Origin: Pyrocephalus nanus
Lineage: Eukaryota > Chordata > Aves > Passeriformes > Tyrannidae
NCBI GenBank assembly: GCA_038380795.1
Contig: CM076264.1
Span: 14,506,001-14,570,000, forward strand
Direction of reading: 5' to 3'
Length of the DNA: 64,000 nt
Under the pieces are notes generated by a model, which saw only the letters and a list, made by a program, of their open reading frames with translations, was not told the DNA's origin and did no database searches. Each line of letters opens with the position of its first letter. Position 1 is the stretch's first letter. This document shows positions 42,401-57,400 of this stretch, in pieces. The position numbers and the translations under genes were made by a program.

Positions 42401-45400
42401 TAGCCTTTGTGATACTGAGAATTTTGCATTTAAACAGCAAGAAATATCTGAAATCCTTTTTCTCATGGACTTTTTTGTAGCAGCCCTGTCTGATGCATTA
42501 AAGATGTTATTCCAGATTAGACCATATTCTGTCTGGTGTTATTTTTGTTCATTCTGTTCTTTTGAATATTTTTCAGATAAGGTTTGCCTGTCTCATCACT
42601 TTAAATTTCAGTTACTGGCATTTACAATCTGAATATTTCAGCTGGGAAACATTGCAGATAAAGCTGGTGTCCTACAGATAAATTGCCTTCCCTGCAAAAC
42701 CCTGCTTCAATGTAGACTAGATCTTCTCTTTGCAGTGAGTGAGGCAGATTTCATGTAAAGAGTTGCATGTGGTCATATAATGAAAGGCTAGTTTTGATCC
42801 ATGGTATGCTATATTTTGGTTTATTATTTATAAGTGTGTTCAAATAGTTTTCTTCGAGTAGTCTTCTTTTTTTTTTTTTCCTTCTTCTTTTTCCTTCTTT
42901 CTCTGATACCCTCCAAGGAAAGAAAAGCAAGAACATAACTGTGGAAATAGTGTGAACACTTTCTTCATGAAGTAGCTATTTGAAAAAATGTTGTTTGTTT
43001 TTTTTTTTTTTCTTCTTGTGACTGTGGGTAGATATGCTAAACTGAATGGAACTTTAAGTCCACTCTGCCCTTTATGCCTTGATTTAAGGGCGTGTAAGAA
43101 GGTGCAAAATATATGTGTAACCTTCTTGTTGTTCAAGACAGAGGAGGCTTGCAGTCAGTAGAGTATGGTAATTTCTTTCAATGGAAAAGACATCTATCTA
43201 TTAATTTTGTTTTGGAGAGTACTCAAGAAATAAACATAAATCCATGTTTGATTAAATTTCTTTTCCCAGGGTTTCAAGAGTGGATTTAGGTGAGACACTA
43301 TCTTCCAGGAAGTCAGTATCCACTTAGCTCTGTTTCAGTGAGCTTGATTTGTCCATTACGTTCCAAGCAGTTGTTGATGATTTTTTGTTTACTGATTCTG
43401 AACTTAACGTCAATTGCATTTAAGAAACAAAGCAAACAAAACCCCAAAACCAAAACAAAAAATCCCCTGGAGGACCTTCTGCTGCTGTCTGCTGAGCTAA
43501 GGAAATGGAGGGGCAGGAGAGCATTCAGTTGTTTGCCTCGGAAGAGTTTGGCCAAATAATTGTCTGATGAAGAAAATCTATATTTCGGGTTGCAGGATTT
43601 TATACCTGTAGTTATTCTTAAAAACAATTTTTACTTGGGTATTTTACTTTAATGATAATATATCAAAAGCAAGTTATGTTCAGCAGAAGAAAACAGGACA
43701 GATGCTTCTTCAGAGACGGTACTTGTGTGCCATGTTTTTATCTCTTTTAATCATAATGGGTGTGAGGTTGGCGTGGGTGGAAAGAGAGGACAGTCTAGTG
43801 TGGGTGGAAACTGAGAATAGTCTTGTCATGTCATAGCAGAAGTAGTCTGGTATTCAGAGAGAGAAGAGCATAGCAGAGATATTGAGCATAAACTTGTCAA
43901 TGGCTGGAGAATTTTTTCTCAGTTATGTTCCCTTTAATAAAGCCAAGAAGGAAATGATTTGCTCTGAATGAATTAGAAGCATTGAAAGCGGTGCCTTGGT
44001 TAAAATGCACGTGAGCTCCTGGTTCAGCATTGCCTGATAAGACATTGGCTGGGCTTTACCTGGTAGGAGATGCTGAGGCACCAGAATATGCATCCTGTCT
44101 CTCCTATATGGAACATGATGCTGGTTGGATGCACACCTATGTTTTGTCTTGATTTTGGGATTCTGTTTGGAGAATTTAATTTATAATTATCTACTGAGAA
44201 TAATACAACGGGGTAAATGTCTCAAGAAACATCAAAGAGCTTTTTGCATCGGTGTTAAAGACTCTATGCGTGTTTTTGTGCGCAGGTAGTTGGTTGTACC
44301 TTCTGTGGGGATGTGATAGGTAAAGTGTTTGCCAGAGCAAAACCTGCTAAACTGAGCTGCAGAGAAAGATGGCAGCATTGAGCTGAGTCTCCAGCCTGTC
44401 TGCTCCTGAGACAGAGAATAGACGGTGAGGAGGAAGTAGAAAACCTTTTCACATAACAAAAAAAATTATCTGGCATTACCTTGAATTTACAGTGCCACTT
44501 ATATGGCTGTTTCCGTGCTATGGAGTTTGATATAAGAAGTTGTATTTGCAGCTATGTTACAAGTGTGTGTCAGCCTCATGTACAATGCCAGTCACAAAGT
44601 AAACTTGCCTACGTACCTTGCTTACAATAGTATGAACTGCTGTTTTGCTTACAATACCTTGTATTTCTAAGCATGTTTCCCAAACTGTGTACCTGTGCCA
44701 AATTCCGGTATCAGACAGCCAAGCATCTTGAGATAATGTAAATACGAAGGAAACTGTGCTGTGGGGCTTTACCACTCCGAGTTGCCAGTAGTGGTTGAGC
44801 CGGCAGACACAGCGTCTGAACCCTTCAGCGTTTCAGTCAGTGGTGAGCTATTCCTTGCAATGAGTCATCTTGTCAATTGTGTTCTGTAAATGCCAAGCAT
44901 TATCAGTGTTGGATGTGCTGAAGATCTGAAATGTGCAGATTAAATCAGAAATAGTACCGTTTCAAACCAGGTTTGTGTATTTTAAATAAAACATCATTCG
45001 AAAGTACGTTTAAAGGTATCATCTAAAGCTGCATTGAAATATTAATGCCTCTTTGCACTCCTTGATGTCTGCTAGCAATTAGCTGTGCTTTTTTCCAGGT
45101 TGATGAATTTGAAACTGATCAATTATTTGATAATCGCTATCACAGGCTCATGATTATTGCTGGAGGATTGTCTTGGTTTCAATACTGCCATTATTGCAGA
45201 AACTTTTGCATATCATGTCTGTTTTAATGCCAAGCACTAGTTTTTGTGGTTTGACCTAATTATTTTTAAGCCCATAAATATATGTTTGGGGTCAGCATAG
45301 TTGGTTCCCTCCTCCGTTTTATTGTTAGAAGCACAGGAAGTCACGAATTAACTTCCTAGATAAGCAAAAGCTGAGTGTGACAGTATTTATTCAGCTTTTT

Positions 45401-48400
45401 AGCATCTTGCCGATGATGCAGAAGGCTTGTTCTGTGGTGTCATTGTATAAAAAAAGTGTGAAGCATTTTTGGCAAAGCATTAAAAAGCTTGATGTTACTC
45501 TGGTACCAGAATTTTCCTGGACACCTCTGAGAAGTTTGAAATAAAAAGTAACTACTGCTCTCAGGACAGATTTCTAGTGGCTCCTTGTTTGGAGTATATT
45601 AAGGGCTACGTTGTTGGTTTTTTTTTTTTTTTTTTTTTTTTTTTGGTGTCTCCAAGTGGTGTATAGCATGCTATCACAGTTGTTCTAGGGATCAATGGAA
45701 AACTTATTTGGTTGGGTTGAAAACTTCATATTTTGAGAGGAATATTGCAGCCTCAGAGCTGGGGGTTTTTCAGGTTTTTTTCTTGTGCACAGCTAAACTA
45801 CGAGCATATTCTAGAGTTGTGTTTTTTGATGACCACAGGTAAAATAAAGCCAGCTTTCAACGTGATCTCTGCCTTAAGACTCAGCACCATTGCAGTGGTG
45901 CCTGCATCCTGGACAGAGAAAAGGCCTCGTTTTGCCCAGGTGGAGCAACCACGCTGCATCCTTGGCCTGTCAGCTCCCTGCTGGGACAGAGGAAGGAGCG
46001 GTGCTAACAGGGAGGACTAGTTCAGCAGGCTCAACATTCTAGAATGGCTGAGGAGGCTGCAGACTGTGTGAGGGAGAGAAGGGGGTGAGAGAAGGAAAAG
46101 ATGTATCAAGGCTAGGCAGGAGGAGTAGGTAAAAAATGCCAAGTTCTCTACCATATTGAGAATTATTGCTGTGTATTATGGCTGTGTCTGACAGTAATTC
46201 ATTAAAAGGCTAATGATTTTTACATACTTCATCTAATATTTATTTGGGAAGAAACTTTTTCTCATATGACTGGTTTTAATTTTCCTTCTCTGGGTTGGAA
46301 CGGCTTGGTATTGAAGCTGGGAATTCTCCACAAGTCTTCCTTTGTTGAAGGATATTTTGAATAAGAATACTACATAATCTGTTATTTGAAAAGATTTCCT
46401 TGGAGTGGAAACACAGGTATTTTGTGTCATTTCTATTCTTCCAGGCCAATGTGATTATGAAGGTAGAGTACGGTTGTGTTTGTAGATTGGCTGCTTATTA
46501 TGTGGCCTCTTAAACATCTGTGTCAGCTTCAGGACTGCAGTATTTTAACTCCCACTATATGGGCTCTGAAAAAATGCAGCAGACAAAGGACATACCTTAT
46601 TTTGCCCTTTTTCTTCCCTGCCCCTTTTCTCCCTCTCATTTTCCTTCAATTTATATTCATAGGTTTACTTCCCTGGGGATAAAACTGGGTATCATAAAGG
46701 AAAGCAAAAGCAGGGGAAGAGAAGGGGTAGAGAAGTGAGTGTTTGCAAGGGGACAGAAGGGTACAAGACAGAGGAACGACAGGAAAGTGGTCCAGTGTCC
46801 ATGAAAAATGGGAGTAGAGGACTGAAAATGCTATGTTGGTTGTGGCTTCTCTATTCTTCCAAAGCAAAACCAGAAGTACTGCTTTCAGTAACCTGTGGTT
46901 GTGCCTCTGGATGTAACTATGTGGACCACACTGGGTTGGAATGAGGCCTTGTATCATAAATGGAAAACATTTACAACCTTGAAAAAGCATTGGTTTTGAG
47001 GACTGGGAATAACCTCAAGTTTTTCTTAATCCAAACTCTTTTTGTCACCACATATTAGGAAAAAGAAGAAGTAAAATTTAATTTATTAAAGGAATCTTAA
47101 TTTAACATTTGTTGATTCAGTTCTTGCATTGTCAGAATGTGGATGCTGATGTACCCAAAATGTATTAAAAAAAAATTAAAAATAGAGAGAGGTTTGTTTA
47201 TATATTTTTTTCAAGCAAAGGTTCATCCCTGTTTGCTTCTACTCCTAGTTCCTGAAGTGGCATGGAGGTATATGAAACCTTTATCAAAACATAACATGAA
47301 TTTATCTTAAAAACACAGAACAACTAAAGGATTTTGGTAATATTTTATTTATAATGTTGTTCTCAGGACTGCTAATACTGCTTAGTCTGTCTGTCTTTGA
47401 GGAGAATTCATTGCCTGGGGAAAAATTTTAATGCTAAATTTGACTGTCGTTGATCTCATGCCTTTTTTTTTTTTCCTTCTCCCTTTGCATAATAGGTATA
47501 AATGACCAAGGATTGTACAGAGTTGTGGGGGTGAGTTCAAAGGTCCAGAGACTTCTGAGTTTGTTGATGGGTATGCCTCTATTTTACAAATATTTTTCTA
47601 CATTTTATTTTGTGCTGCTTTACTGTCAATGTCTAGTTTTTAAAGCATCTACCAGTACTTGTTCTTTATATGTGCCAAATCTAGTTTGCTTTAGTCCATG
47701 CAAATAATCACCATATCATTGTAAGTTCCCATAGTTTAGAAAGACCTAGATTAGTTGGTAGGAATACACTCAGAGAACTTGCAGGAGCAAATCATGGGCT
47801 TTTTGCAAGGTTGATGGAAGTGGGATGAAAGCTGCCTAAGTTGAAGGCTCTGAACAGACAATTCAAAATACCACATTCAAAAAAGTTTGAAGCTTGTTGC
47901 TTCATTGTTTGAAGCTTCCTTCTCCCTTGTCTAGGATGTGCAGGTGTACACGCCCGTGCTTGTCTTTAGTTAATCACTGTGCAAAATCAGACATTTAGTT
48001 TAAGCCTACTGGCAAAGAGCTCTTTGGTTTAAGAGGAGGAATATGATATATGTATTAATAATAACTATGTGTCAAGGCAGGAGACAGATGGAGAAAGAAT
48101 TTGTTTTTATAAACTCAGTAATATAGCTCTTATGTGTGGTTAATGTCTTAGGCTCTTTCATGTACCTAGTTAGCTAAAATAATTCTCAGCAACTTTTTTC
48201 TCCCTTTTCTGTCTGGAAATTTTGATGCATCTTTAGTCCCAATGACTGTAGTTCTCTTGCCACTCTGCTGTCCCTAGGGGGAAAAAAAAAGTATTGGCAC
48301 CTGGATGAAATCCCTTGTCTGCCGGATATCTCTCACCAAAGTAGTAGCCATGACTGCAAAATGTGCCGTGTTTCCCCATTCCTTGTCCTGAGCACTGACA

Positions 48401-51400
48401 GTACATGCAGTCAGACAAGACCACTGGGATTAGTTCATTTTTATAGAGCTTCCAAACCTGTCACTTGACAGCAAAGGTCTGATTCTCAGGGATTCATTGG
48501 TATGCAAAGAAGCTTGTTTGCAGTTTGCACCAGGCTCTTCTCCAGAACCATGCATGCTCCATCTGTGCTGATAACACAGTGTTCTTTGGCACTGCAAACT
48601 GGAGGAAGCCAGAAAGTGAATTCATTTCATTACCCCAGACATTATGTGAATGACAAAGCGCTTTTATATTATATGCTGCTGTCAGTTCAGTGCCACCTGT
48701 AAGACTTTTTCTTTTCCTGCCTTTATTTTTTCAAACAGGCTGTCTCTTCAGAAATGATAAGACATCTTGAGGCTTGAGGACCTGCATGTCATATCAATCT
48801 GTCATAATGACCTTGCTAAATATTAATTTATGATGTCTTACTTTAATCAATATTAACAGCACCCTGAAGTACTCCATTAATGCACGTAAACCTGCCTATA
48901 TCTTTAAAGTATTGTAGAAAAAAAAGTCTCTTTTGGGAAATACGAACTGGGATTAATAAAAATGACTGATCTATATCAAATTCTCATAGCTCATAGAACA
49001 TGCTGTGTTGGAAGGGGCCTGTCAGGTTCATCAAGTCCTGCTCCTGGCCCTGTGTTGGAGTTAGCCTCAGTAAAGAGTAACCACCTTCAGCCACTGAGCA
49101 TGGGAAGAATGATGTGGTGTCACTCAGAGAGTCTTGATTAAATGCATTTGCTAGAATAAGATGCTTCTCAGTTTTATACTTACTGGCTTAGCTTGGGCTT
49201 GCAGGTCTGGCAGAAGGATTTTCCCTGTTGCCATTATTGGTATCCAAATTAAATAGACTCAGGTTGCCAGTGGTTCAGTAGCAGCTGGAAGAGTTTACTG
49301 GGTGTTCCAGCATCTGCTTTTAGTTATTTTTTTTTTAATCAAAAACATTTTTTTTTGTCGTTCCCAAGATTCATGTATTTACTTGACATAGGAGGAGTAC
49401 AGTGGTATCAAGGCAAGGCAAAAAGAACAGGAAAAAGTTAGGGTGCAAGCAGGTGCTCTTTTCTGATGATTTGTTGAAAGTGATCCTATCTGTGCTCTTT
49501 ATCTGGCTGTCCTCAGAGAAGAATAAAGAGGATTTCTTTTTGATATACAGTGGTACAGAGAATTTAAAATGACTGATTAATCTTTAATCCTTTGTCTCTG
49601 GGCATACTCTTAGATACCTTTTTATATGAAAGATTTTTTCAGAATCATAAAAACCTCATATTAACTTTCTGTATTTTAAAATGTTTGATAAGATTTCAAA
49701 GTATTTTAAGCTACCTGTCATTGACCATGAGGTTCACAGTTGGAAAGGCCCAGTGTGCAAAAAAGTCTTCCTAAAGGTAACCAGGGACATAATAGCATTT
49801 ACTTTTGTCTCTTTTTCAGAATACTTTCTATAGAATTTTGGAAAGTACATGAAGAGTCAAGAGAGTATGAGATGACCAATGTATGCTTTTCTAATACTAT
49901 GACTGCATAGATTTTCATCTGTAATGCAAAAATTTAATGAAACTTAGTCTTCTATAAAAAAAGGCTCAACAATTACACATGGAATTCTTTCTTTTTGCAA
50001 TTAACTTAGTTTTTGAATTTGTTTGGAATTGGCATTGTGCAATGGTGATCTATTTTGTGACAATGATCTTGTTCAAATTTAAGGGAGGCATTTGCTAAGG
50101 AAAACAGTCATTACCTTTTAAGGGAAAATGTTAAAATAACAAAATATCTCATTATAAACAAGGATATGGAGTTAGAATTTCCAGTGTTTTGGGAAACTGT
50201 TATAAGCAATTCAAAGTGTGTTGTCAGCCATCAGGAGTCTCAGTTTGGAAATGCGTCAGGGACGGATTCCTGCTTCATCTGTGATCTACATATTAGATCC
50301 ATGATCAGATTACAGATATGATGTGGTTCATTTCATAAACTGCCTACAGAGATTTCATGCAAACTACTCCATAGGTCAGCTTTCATACAGACCATTGCTT
50401 GTGGAGAAGTGATTGCTGAGGACTAGCAGTTTCTACTGATGAGTTCAGGTTTGATTTCTGATACACTTTGGCATGAAAAATGCCAGACTTTTCATGTTGT
50501 AGGAGAAAACTTTCAGGTGCTTCTACCTTTTCAAAACTATCAGATTCCAAAAGAATTACATAAATTCCTTCTTGTTATATACAGTAGATGATAGTGCATA
50601 CAGACCTACAGTGGGCATATTGCATATGAAAGCAGAGAGAGTCTCCTCCTAACCTAGTTTAGTGAACTGGACTGTTTTTATAAATTCTGGCTCCCTTATT
50701 GTCAGAAAGATTTGCATAAAATTTAGAGCTGATCTGTCAGAAGCTGTTTCATAAATGTGCACAGTTATTTTTATATGCATAGAGTTGCCATTCAGTGCGC
50801 AGCGGCTGCTATGTGAACAGGTAACATGAAAACTAATAGAGTCACTTTTTTAAAATTCTGGCTGAAGATCCAGTTCTTACAGTGGTCTGGGATGTTTCAA
50901 GTAGGGGGGAAAAGTGGAGCAGGCACAGTGAAATTCATTGGGTGGTGGGGTGCAGAGCAACTGTCAAACCAGAAGTGAAAAAAGGTCTTTAAGCCTTGAT
51001 GGCTTCTACAGTCAAATTGGGGATCTTGGGGGTTGGTAGCAGGGCCTTTTTTTCTTTTTTTGGTTTGTTTTGTTCTCCAAGAGATAATGAAATGTTTCAA
51101 CAATGCCTTCTATTTTTCATTTTAAGAGGCTTGCTTTGGAATTCAGAAGCTTGTTGTTTTCCTCTCGAAATTCATCAACAAATTTCAATGAACAGAGTGC
51201 ATACTTTGAATGTAAAGGAGGTTGATCATTATGAAGCAGCTATTTAAAAAATGGATATTGCATAGTGGTTTAGTGACAAAATCCCCATAGATTTTGCCAG
51301 TTTCTGATGTGATGGCAGTTTTTATTTAATTAATTCAGTAGACAGGTTTTCTTCTCAAAAAAGAGAATTTGAACATGGAAACAGCTAGCATGCTAAAAAA

Positions 51401-54400
51401 GAGGGAAAAAGAAGCTTATTCCTGATACAGTCTTGAGTAGTTTGGGTGGTGGTTGTCTAGTAACAGTTTGCTAGAAAATGTTATCTGACTTGTATTTTAA
51501 AATGAGATTTAAATAATTGATATAATGAGGGAGAATATTCAGTTACAGAAATAATTGCTTGGCACAGCTTTTAGAACAAAATTATTTAGTCCCAGTAAAA
51601 GGACTGCACCTTTAATCAGGGATCCTAATTTGATTTTTTAGATGGGTCTGTCGTTTGTCTGACAAGCCAAGTAACAAATGAATTCTGAATTGTATGAACT
51701 GGTCAACACGTAATCTGTGTCAGCTACTGCTGCAGTTCACTGTAATGACTGACAGAAATATGTAGCAGTAATAATAACAGAAGCTCAAACACTTTAAGTT
51801 AGCAAATACACTGGGCTAGTCTGGCCATATACATGTGATCCCTCATGTCAGCTAGCTCTTGATTGTGGTTTTGAGGTCAAAAAGAGGTTTTTTTTGATTG
51901 CACAACATTCCAGTGTGCTGTGTTTTCTATCTTCTGTCAAAACCTCTTAAACCTGATGGGTCAATCAGACAAACTATTCACTTTGACCACTTGTGTTACA
52001 AGACTCTACCAACTAATCTGGTAGAAGGTGGGGTTCTGTGAACCTGACAAACAGTCAAGCCAAGTATTTTTTGTCCTGTGAGTGAAACATTCAGGCCATC
52101 TTGTAGACAAAACTTACAGACAGCAAAGTGTCTTTTTTTTTTTTGCTTTTGAAGCACCTCTTAAAGGTTTTCACACAATATAGAGGGTCATGCTGCACTT
52201 TGGCAGTAAACTGTTTTCATCAACAGTTTACAACCAAAACTATGTAAAAAATTTGAAAATATTTATCAGTGTACTTGCACTTTAAATAATGAAAGAAAGG
52301 AGTGAAAGATAAGTTGTTCTTAGAGGGTCTTTTTTATTTCCTAAACCATTTTTGTACATTTCTCTGTGTTTGTGTACATTGATCTGTTTAATTAAAGGTG
52401 TGAAAATTTCAATTGCTATAGAGATCTTCTTACATGAAAGTGATTTTTAATCCTTCAATAAAGAAAAAAATTAGCCGTAAATTTCTAAGAACAAAATATG
52501 GAAATAGACTTTATAAAGGGGTTTGGATATTAAGTCTTCCTGGTATTAATTAATAATAAAAAGGATGTACTGCTTCTATGTTTATGTGAGTAAATACATG
52601 ATCAAATTCAATATGGTGGTGTTCATGTAGGGCACACTGATTTAGAATTCCATTTATTCACATCCCTCTTTTCTTTCTGATTATTTTCTAGATGCAAAAA
52701 CCTGCAATGAAGTTGACCTGGAAAACTCTGTAGATTGGGAAGTAAAGACAATTACTAGTGCTATGAAGCAATATCTGCGGTAAGGCACTCTCTCATTTAT
52801 TAATTTTTTAGAATATGAATTCTTATTCTAATTCTCTTATGCATTGTGTTATGCTATGTTACTTGTATTTTCTATATTTTAGAATAAAAGTTCATTTTAT
52901 GCAAATACCAGTTTTTTGTTTGTCTTGAGAGAAGCAAAATAATGTAGAAACATTAGTACTCATGTACACATGAGACAAGCCCCAAAGGATTTTTGTCTTA
53001 GACACATAAGCATTTCACTGATGGTTCAGAAACCTCAATTGTTAGTCAACTTGCTAAGAGTTGCTACTGAAACTTAGCTGAGATTGTTAGTATTTTTTGC
53101 CTTTTTGTATTTCAGTGTGATAGAATGAAAAGGTTGTAAAATTTTTAGTATTTTCCTCTCCCTTATGACCCTTGGTCTAATGTTCTGCAACAGTGATAAT
53201 ATTTTGAGTGTTGGATATTTTAAATAAAAATTTTAAATGTGTTCTCTATTCAAATGGTTTTGCCAATTCCTGATCAAGTTATTTTCTTAAATTGCCTGGG
53301 AACATAAAATGTAGAACTTTTGTGTATCTCTAGTAGTGTAACACAAATACAGTAATTTTATTCTGCTATTTTTATTTAAAGAAAATGTTACTTACAGCTA
53401 ATATCAAAGAATGCTGCAGAACTGTTAAAAAGATACAAGTCTTATGTAATGTTGAAAATAATTAAAAAAAAAAAAAGGAAAAAAGTGCATATGATGAAGT
53501 TATTTCTTCCCTACAGTATTTCTCATCTGAATATTTACTCCAATATTTCATAAACATCAGTAAAGTACATTTAATAAATTTTTTTAAGTCTGGTTGTGAT
53601 GGTGGTTGTTGTTGTGTTAAAGGTTTTAACTCTGATTTCCATTATTTAGTACATTTTTCACTGAGGACTGAAGCTTCAATTTCAATTATTCCATTTGAAA
53701 TACTTTGGAATTTTGATTTGTGGATGGCTGTTGTTAAGTCAACCTAACTGTTGTAGGACCTTACTGTCTTTCCAGTAATGCACTGAGTTGTGAATCTTAG
53801 TATTTTAGAAACACTAATGGAGAATTAATTACACACTATATGTGTACAATCTTCAGTTGAGAAACAGTCTTGGTGTTCTAACTGGAAAAGGTACCTTATG
53901 ATAGACTGGAGGCATCACTTCATCTCATGGAAGGTGAATGGATGCATTTAGTCTTATTTTCCTGATAATACCAAGTTGTCCATTTGTGCTTGAAATCACT
54001 GAATTCAATGGCCCCTGTAAAAATGGTTACTTTTATGGTTTATACTACGGAATGTTAAAAAGGTTTCCTGCTTCGAGTAAATAGAGATGGAAGGGAATAT
54101 AGTTAAATTTATTATGTCATCCTTGTTTTACAGAAGCCTTCCAGAGCCACTGATGACATACGAGTTGCATGGAGAATTCATCGTTCCTGCCAGTAAATAA
54201 ATGACTGTAGTTCAAATAGAAATCTTTTTCTGTCGTACTGTTGTGACCTTAGGAGCTCTCTGCAAGTGCAATTTCAGAAAAGTACTTCAACACAGTAAAA
54301 ATACAGGAACAAGAAATAATAAATTATTCAAAAATATGTAGATTTTAGCCAGTTTTCAGTTCTAGTATGTGACGTATGACTGCGTAGAACAGTTTTAGAT

Positions 54401-57400
54401 TTTATGGAAGAACTTTTGGATGGACATTGTAAACATTCATTCTTATTGTCTTAATTGTATAATGATAAGCAGCTACTTAATCAGTGATTTTTTTTCTTTG
54501 CCTTCCATTTATAAAGAGTATGAAGCTTAGTAAAAGAAAATACACTAATTTGAGCTCATTTGAGTCCTTAGAGCACAGCTGCCTGACCCTTGTTTTCAGT
54601 GTCTTGTTAGCTCTGTATTCAGGCTGGCTTGAATGTTACTCATGTATTAGTAAAAGAAAGAAAAGAACAGACCAGATTACACTGTGGTAGTTCAAATACA
54701 GACTTGGAGAAGACACAACAGCATTTGTAGCTGTACATGGTATCTAGTGTACACGGAATTTTTTTGGAACAGGATAGAGGGAAACTGTGGAAGAAAATTT
54801 CTGGCTAAGTATCAAACAGATATTTAGCTGATTTTCTTTCCAGCCTGCAGCACTTCTGGCAAACTGTGGAAAGCAAAATTAAAATAAACTTTGAGACAAT
54901 TGCTTTATCATCTTCAGATTGCTATAATGACTTTCCAGGACTGCAGAATGTGTTTGCTTGTGGTCCTAAATTCAAAATGAGAATTAGCTCAGGAAATTCA
55001 TTGCCAAAACGCATGCGAGAGGCCAAGTGCTTAAAGAAAATTCACCATCCTTAACTAGATGGTGAGTCTTCCCATTTGTATTGGAAAGTGTTAAAATAAT
55101 TTCTTGACTTACAAAGTTTTGCCAGCAGCCTCTCAGTTTATTTTTCTTTCCCTATTTTATAGTCTCTTTCAATAAGGGAACTCAGTTGAAGTTACATTTT
55201 TTAAAGAGTGCAGTGTTCATAAGTAGTAAACAATTCCATAGGGGAGTTGATTCTGCAGAGGGAAATTTAATCAACATTGCAGATCTGAGTTACGGTATAC
55301 TTAAAAATAGGTAGTCAATGTTGTTTCCTATGTTGGCTATAAAAAACCAGCAACACTGGAAATAGGAAGGAATATCCTTTTCTCTGAAGCGACTGGGGGA
55401 GGAGCCAAAATTAAAACGTTCTTTCGATTTTGTTTTCTTTGTACATATTGGTCCAGATTGAAACTATTTGAGCTTTGACTGTATCTTGTGATTCAGTTGC
55501 TTAGCCCTTCTTTAATTAGAGTTTTTGATTTCACATATATGTGAAATAGTCTCTCTTGAGAGAAGGCCTATGTTTTTCTGGCTGTCAGAATTTTGATTAG
55601 CTCACTAGAAGTTAAGTGTTTTGTTTTTTGAGAGCCTTTTCTTTTGCAATCTGCACAAGAGTGTTCACTGCAAAAGAATAAAACACAGCCCTAAAATCTG
55701 TAGCAATATGCAAAAGAAAAAAAATCTGAAGCAATATGCAATGAAGAAATATGGTGGTATTTTCTACGAAGTACCCTTAGCCATCACAGTTGCTTTAGAG
55801 TAAAATGGGACCTGGTCAGTGGTCGAGGTGTCAACATTTCTTGCATTCAGAATAGGTTCTAAATTTTTCTCTTTCTTTACCTTCTAGTAACTATTATTGT
55901 AGACAATAGAAATGCTTCCACTCCTCTCATTATAACCACTACTAGGATGTAATTTTGTGATTTAGTGCAACTTTGAGAAATAGGAAGGTGGTTTATTTCC
56001 ATCTTTTACAGATTCTTGTTTTCATCTGTGTACACTGAAACCTGTGGGGATGAAAATTTTTCAACTTGCAACAGACAAAAATCAAAATCTCTTTGCTTAT
56101 TTTTATTTTTGTACTGTACTAGAGATAGATTCCACTGTTATTCGGAGCCTTTGTCATAGTACTTTCAGTCGGGTTTTTTGCATGTTTATTCTTCTGTGTC
56201 TTCAGAGGTCATTAGATTTTCTAAGCATATAAGTCTTCTGCATGTGTTAACTTATGCAGCTTCCAATGCAAGGAGCATAAATGCAGTGTCATTAGCTGCA
56301 CAGTACCAACAAAACTGAATTCTAATCATAAGGACAATCAGCTAATGATGCTAAAATGTAAAGTAGTGCAGTTTCTCTCTATGGCACCCAGTAACATCGC
56401 TTCTCACCTTGCAAGAGATTTGTAAGGAGATGAGTACGATGCAGCAAAACAATAACTGCATCTGTCAGTTTTTAAAAATAGATGAACAAAGGCTTCCTTT
56501 TGCAGGTGGATTGAAAGATGAGTTTTCAAAATAAGCAAATAATTTGAGAATTCTAGAACAATATTACTTGTGAAAACAAAGCACATATGTTCAGTATTGC
56601 TATGTTTGGAGATACATAAGTGGTGAAGAAAAGCGTGTGCAGTACGTTTCCATGCAGGGGTGGGAGAAGGCTTGTGTTTCTGTGGATTTTATTTTTATTT
56701 TTTGAGATAGTTACATATTTCTATGTCCCATAGAAAGTGGGAGTCCTGAATCTCGAGTCAATGCTGTTCACTTCTTGGTCCATAAACTGCCAGAAAAGAA
56801 CAAAGAGATGCTGGAGATCTTGGTGAAACATTTAGCAAAGTAAGTGTTATGACCTGCTTTCCTACCTTGTCAGAATTCTTGTCTTTGCCTTAGTTTAACT
56901 ACAAAGGGCCTTAGTTAAGAGTGGCTGGAGCCAGAGCCCGATTCGATGCTGTCACACACAATACCAAGAACCAAACGTGCAAAAGCAGACAAGACGTTTG
57001 ACTCATGCCGTGTGTGTTTTGGCGGGAAAGGCAGAAATCTAATACCTTAATGAAGCCATATAAGTATTTACTTTAGCAGTCCTGCCAGCAGTTGAGGGTT
57101 TGATTGAAGTGAGAAAGGGAACATTATACTTTCTTTTTGCAGACTCTGGCAAAGGGAATAGAGGAGACCTGTTAGCAAATTTAAGTTGGTTTCACACTTG
57201 CCCTGGTCCAAGGCTAAGTGCATTTTATATATTTAAGCTCAGTAAGAGACTGGTTTTGCTTTTAAATTGCCAGTGGAAGAATGGCTTTTCAGTTTTCCAG
57301 AATTTAGTAATACTTTATTTGAAGAAACTCTGCAAAGAAACAAACTTCTAAAACATAGATTAAGGAAACGTAATGTTTTCATTTGTAGACTGCAGTTTCC

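Larger units (their letters stand above)
47571..52691. other. 5.1 kb intron with an old CR1 scrap
   Basis: Holds a CR1 3'-end fragment near 48984 and a 10-bp perfect inverted repeat at 52206-52231. Otherwise AT-rich intronic sequence with no gene seen. Confidence 0.7.
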
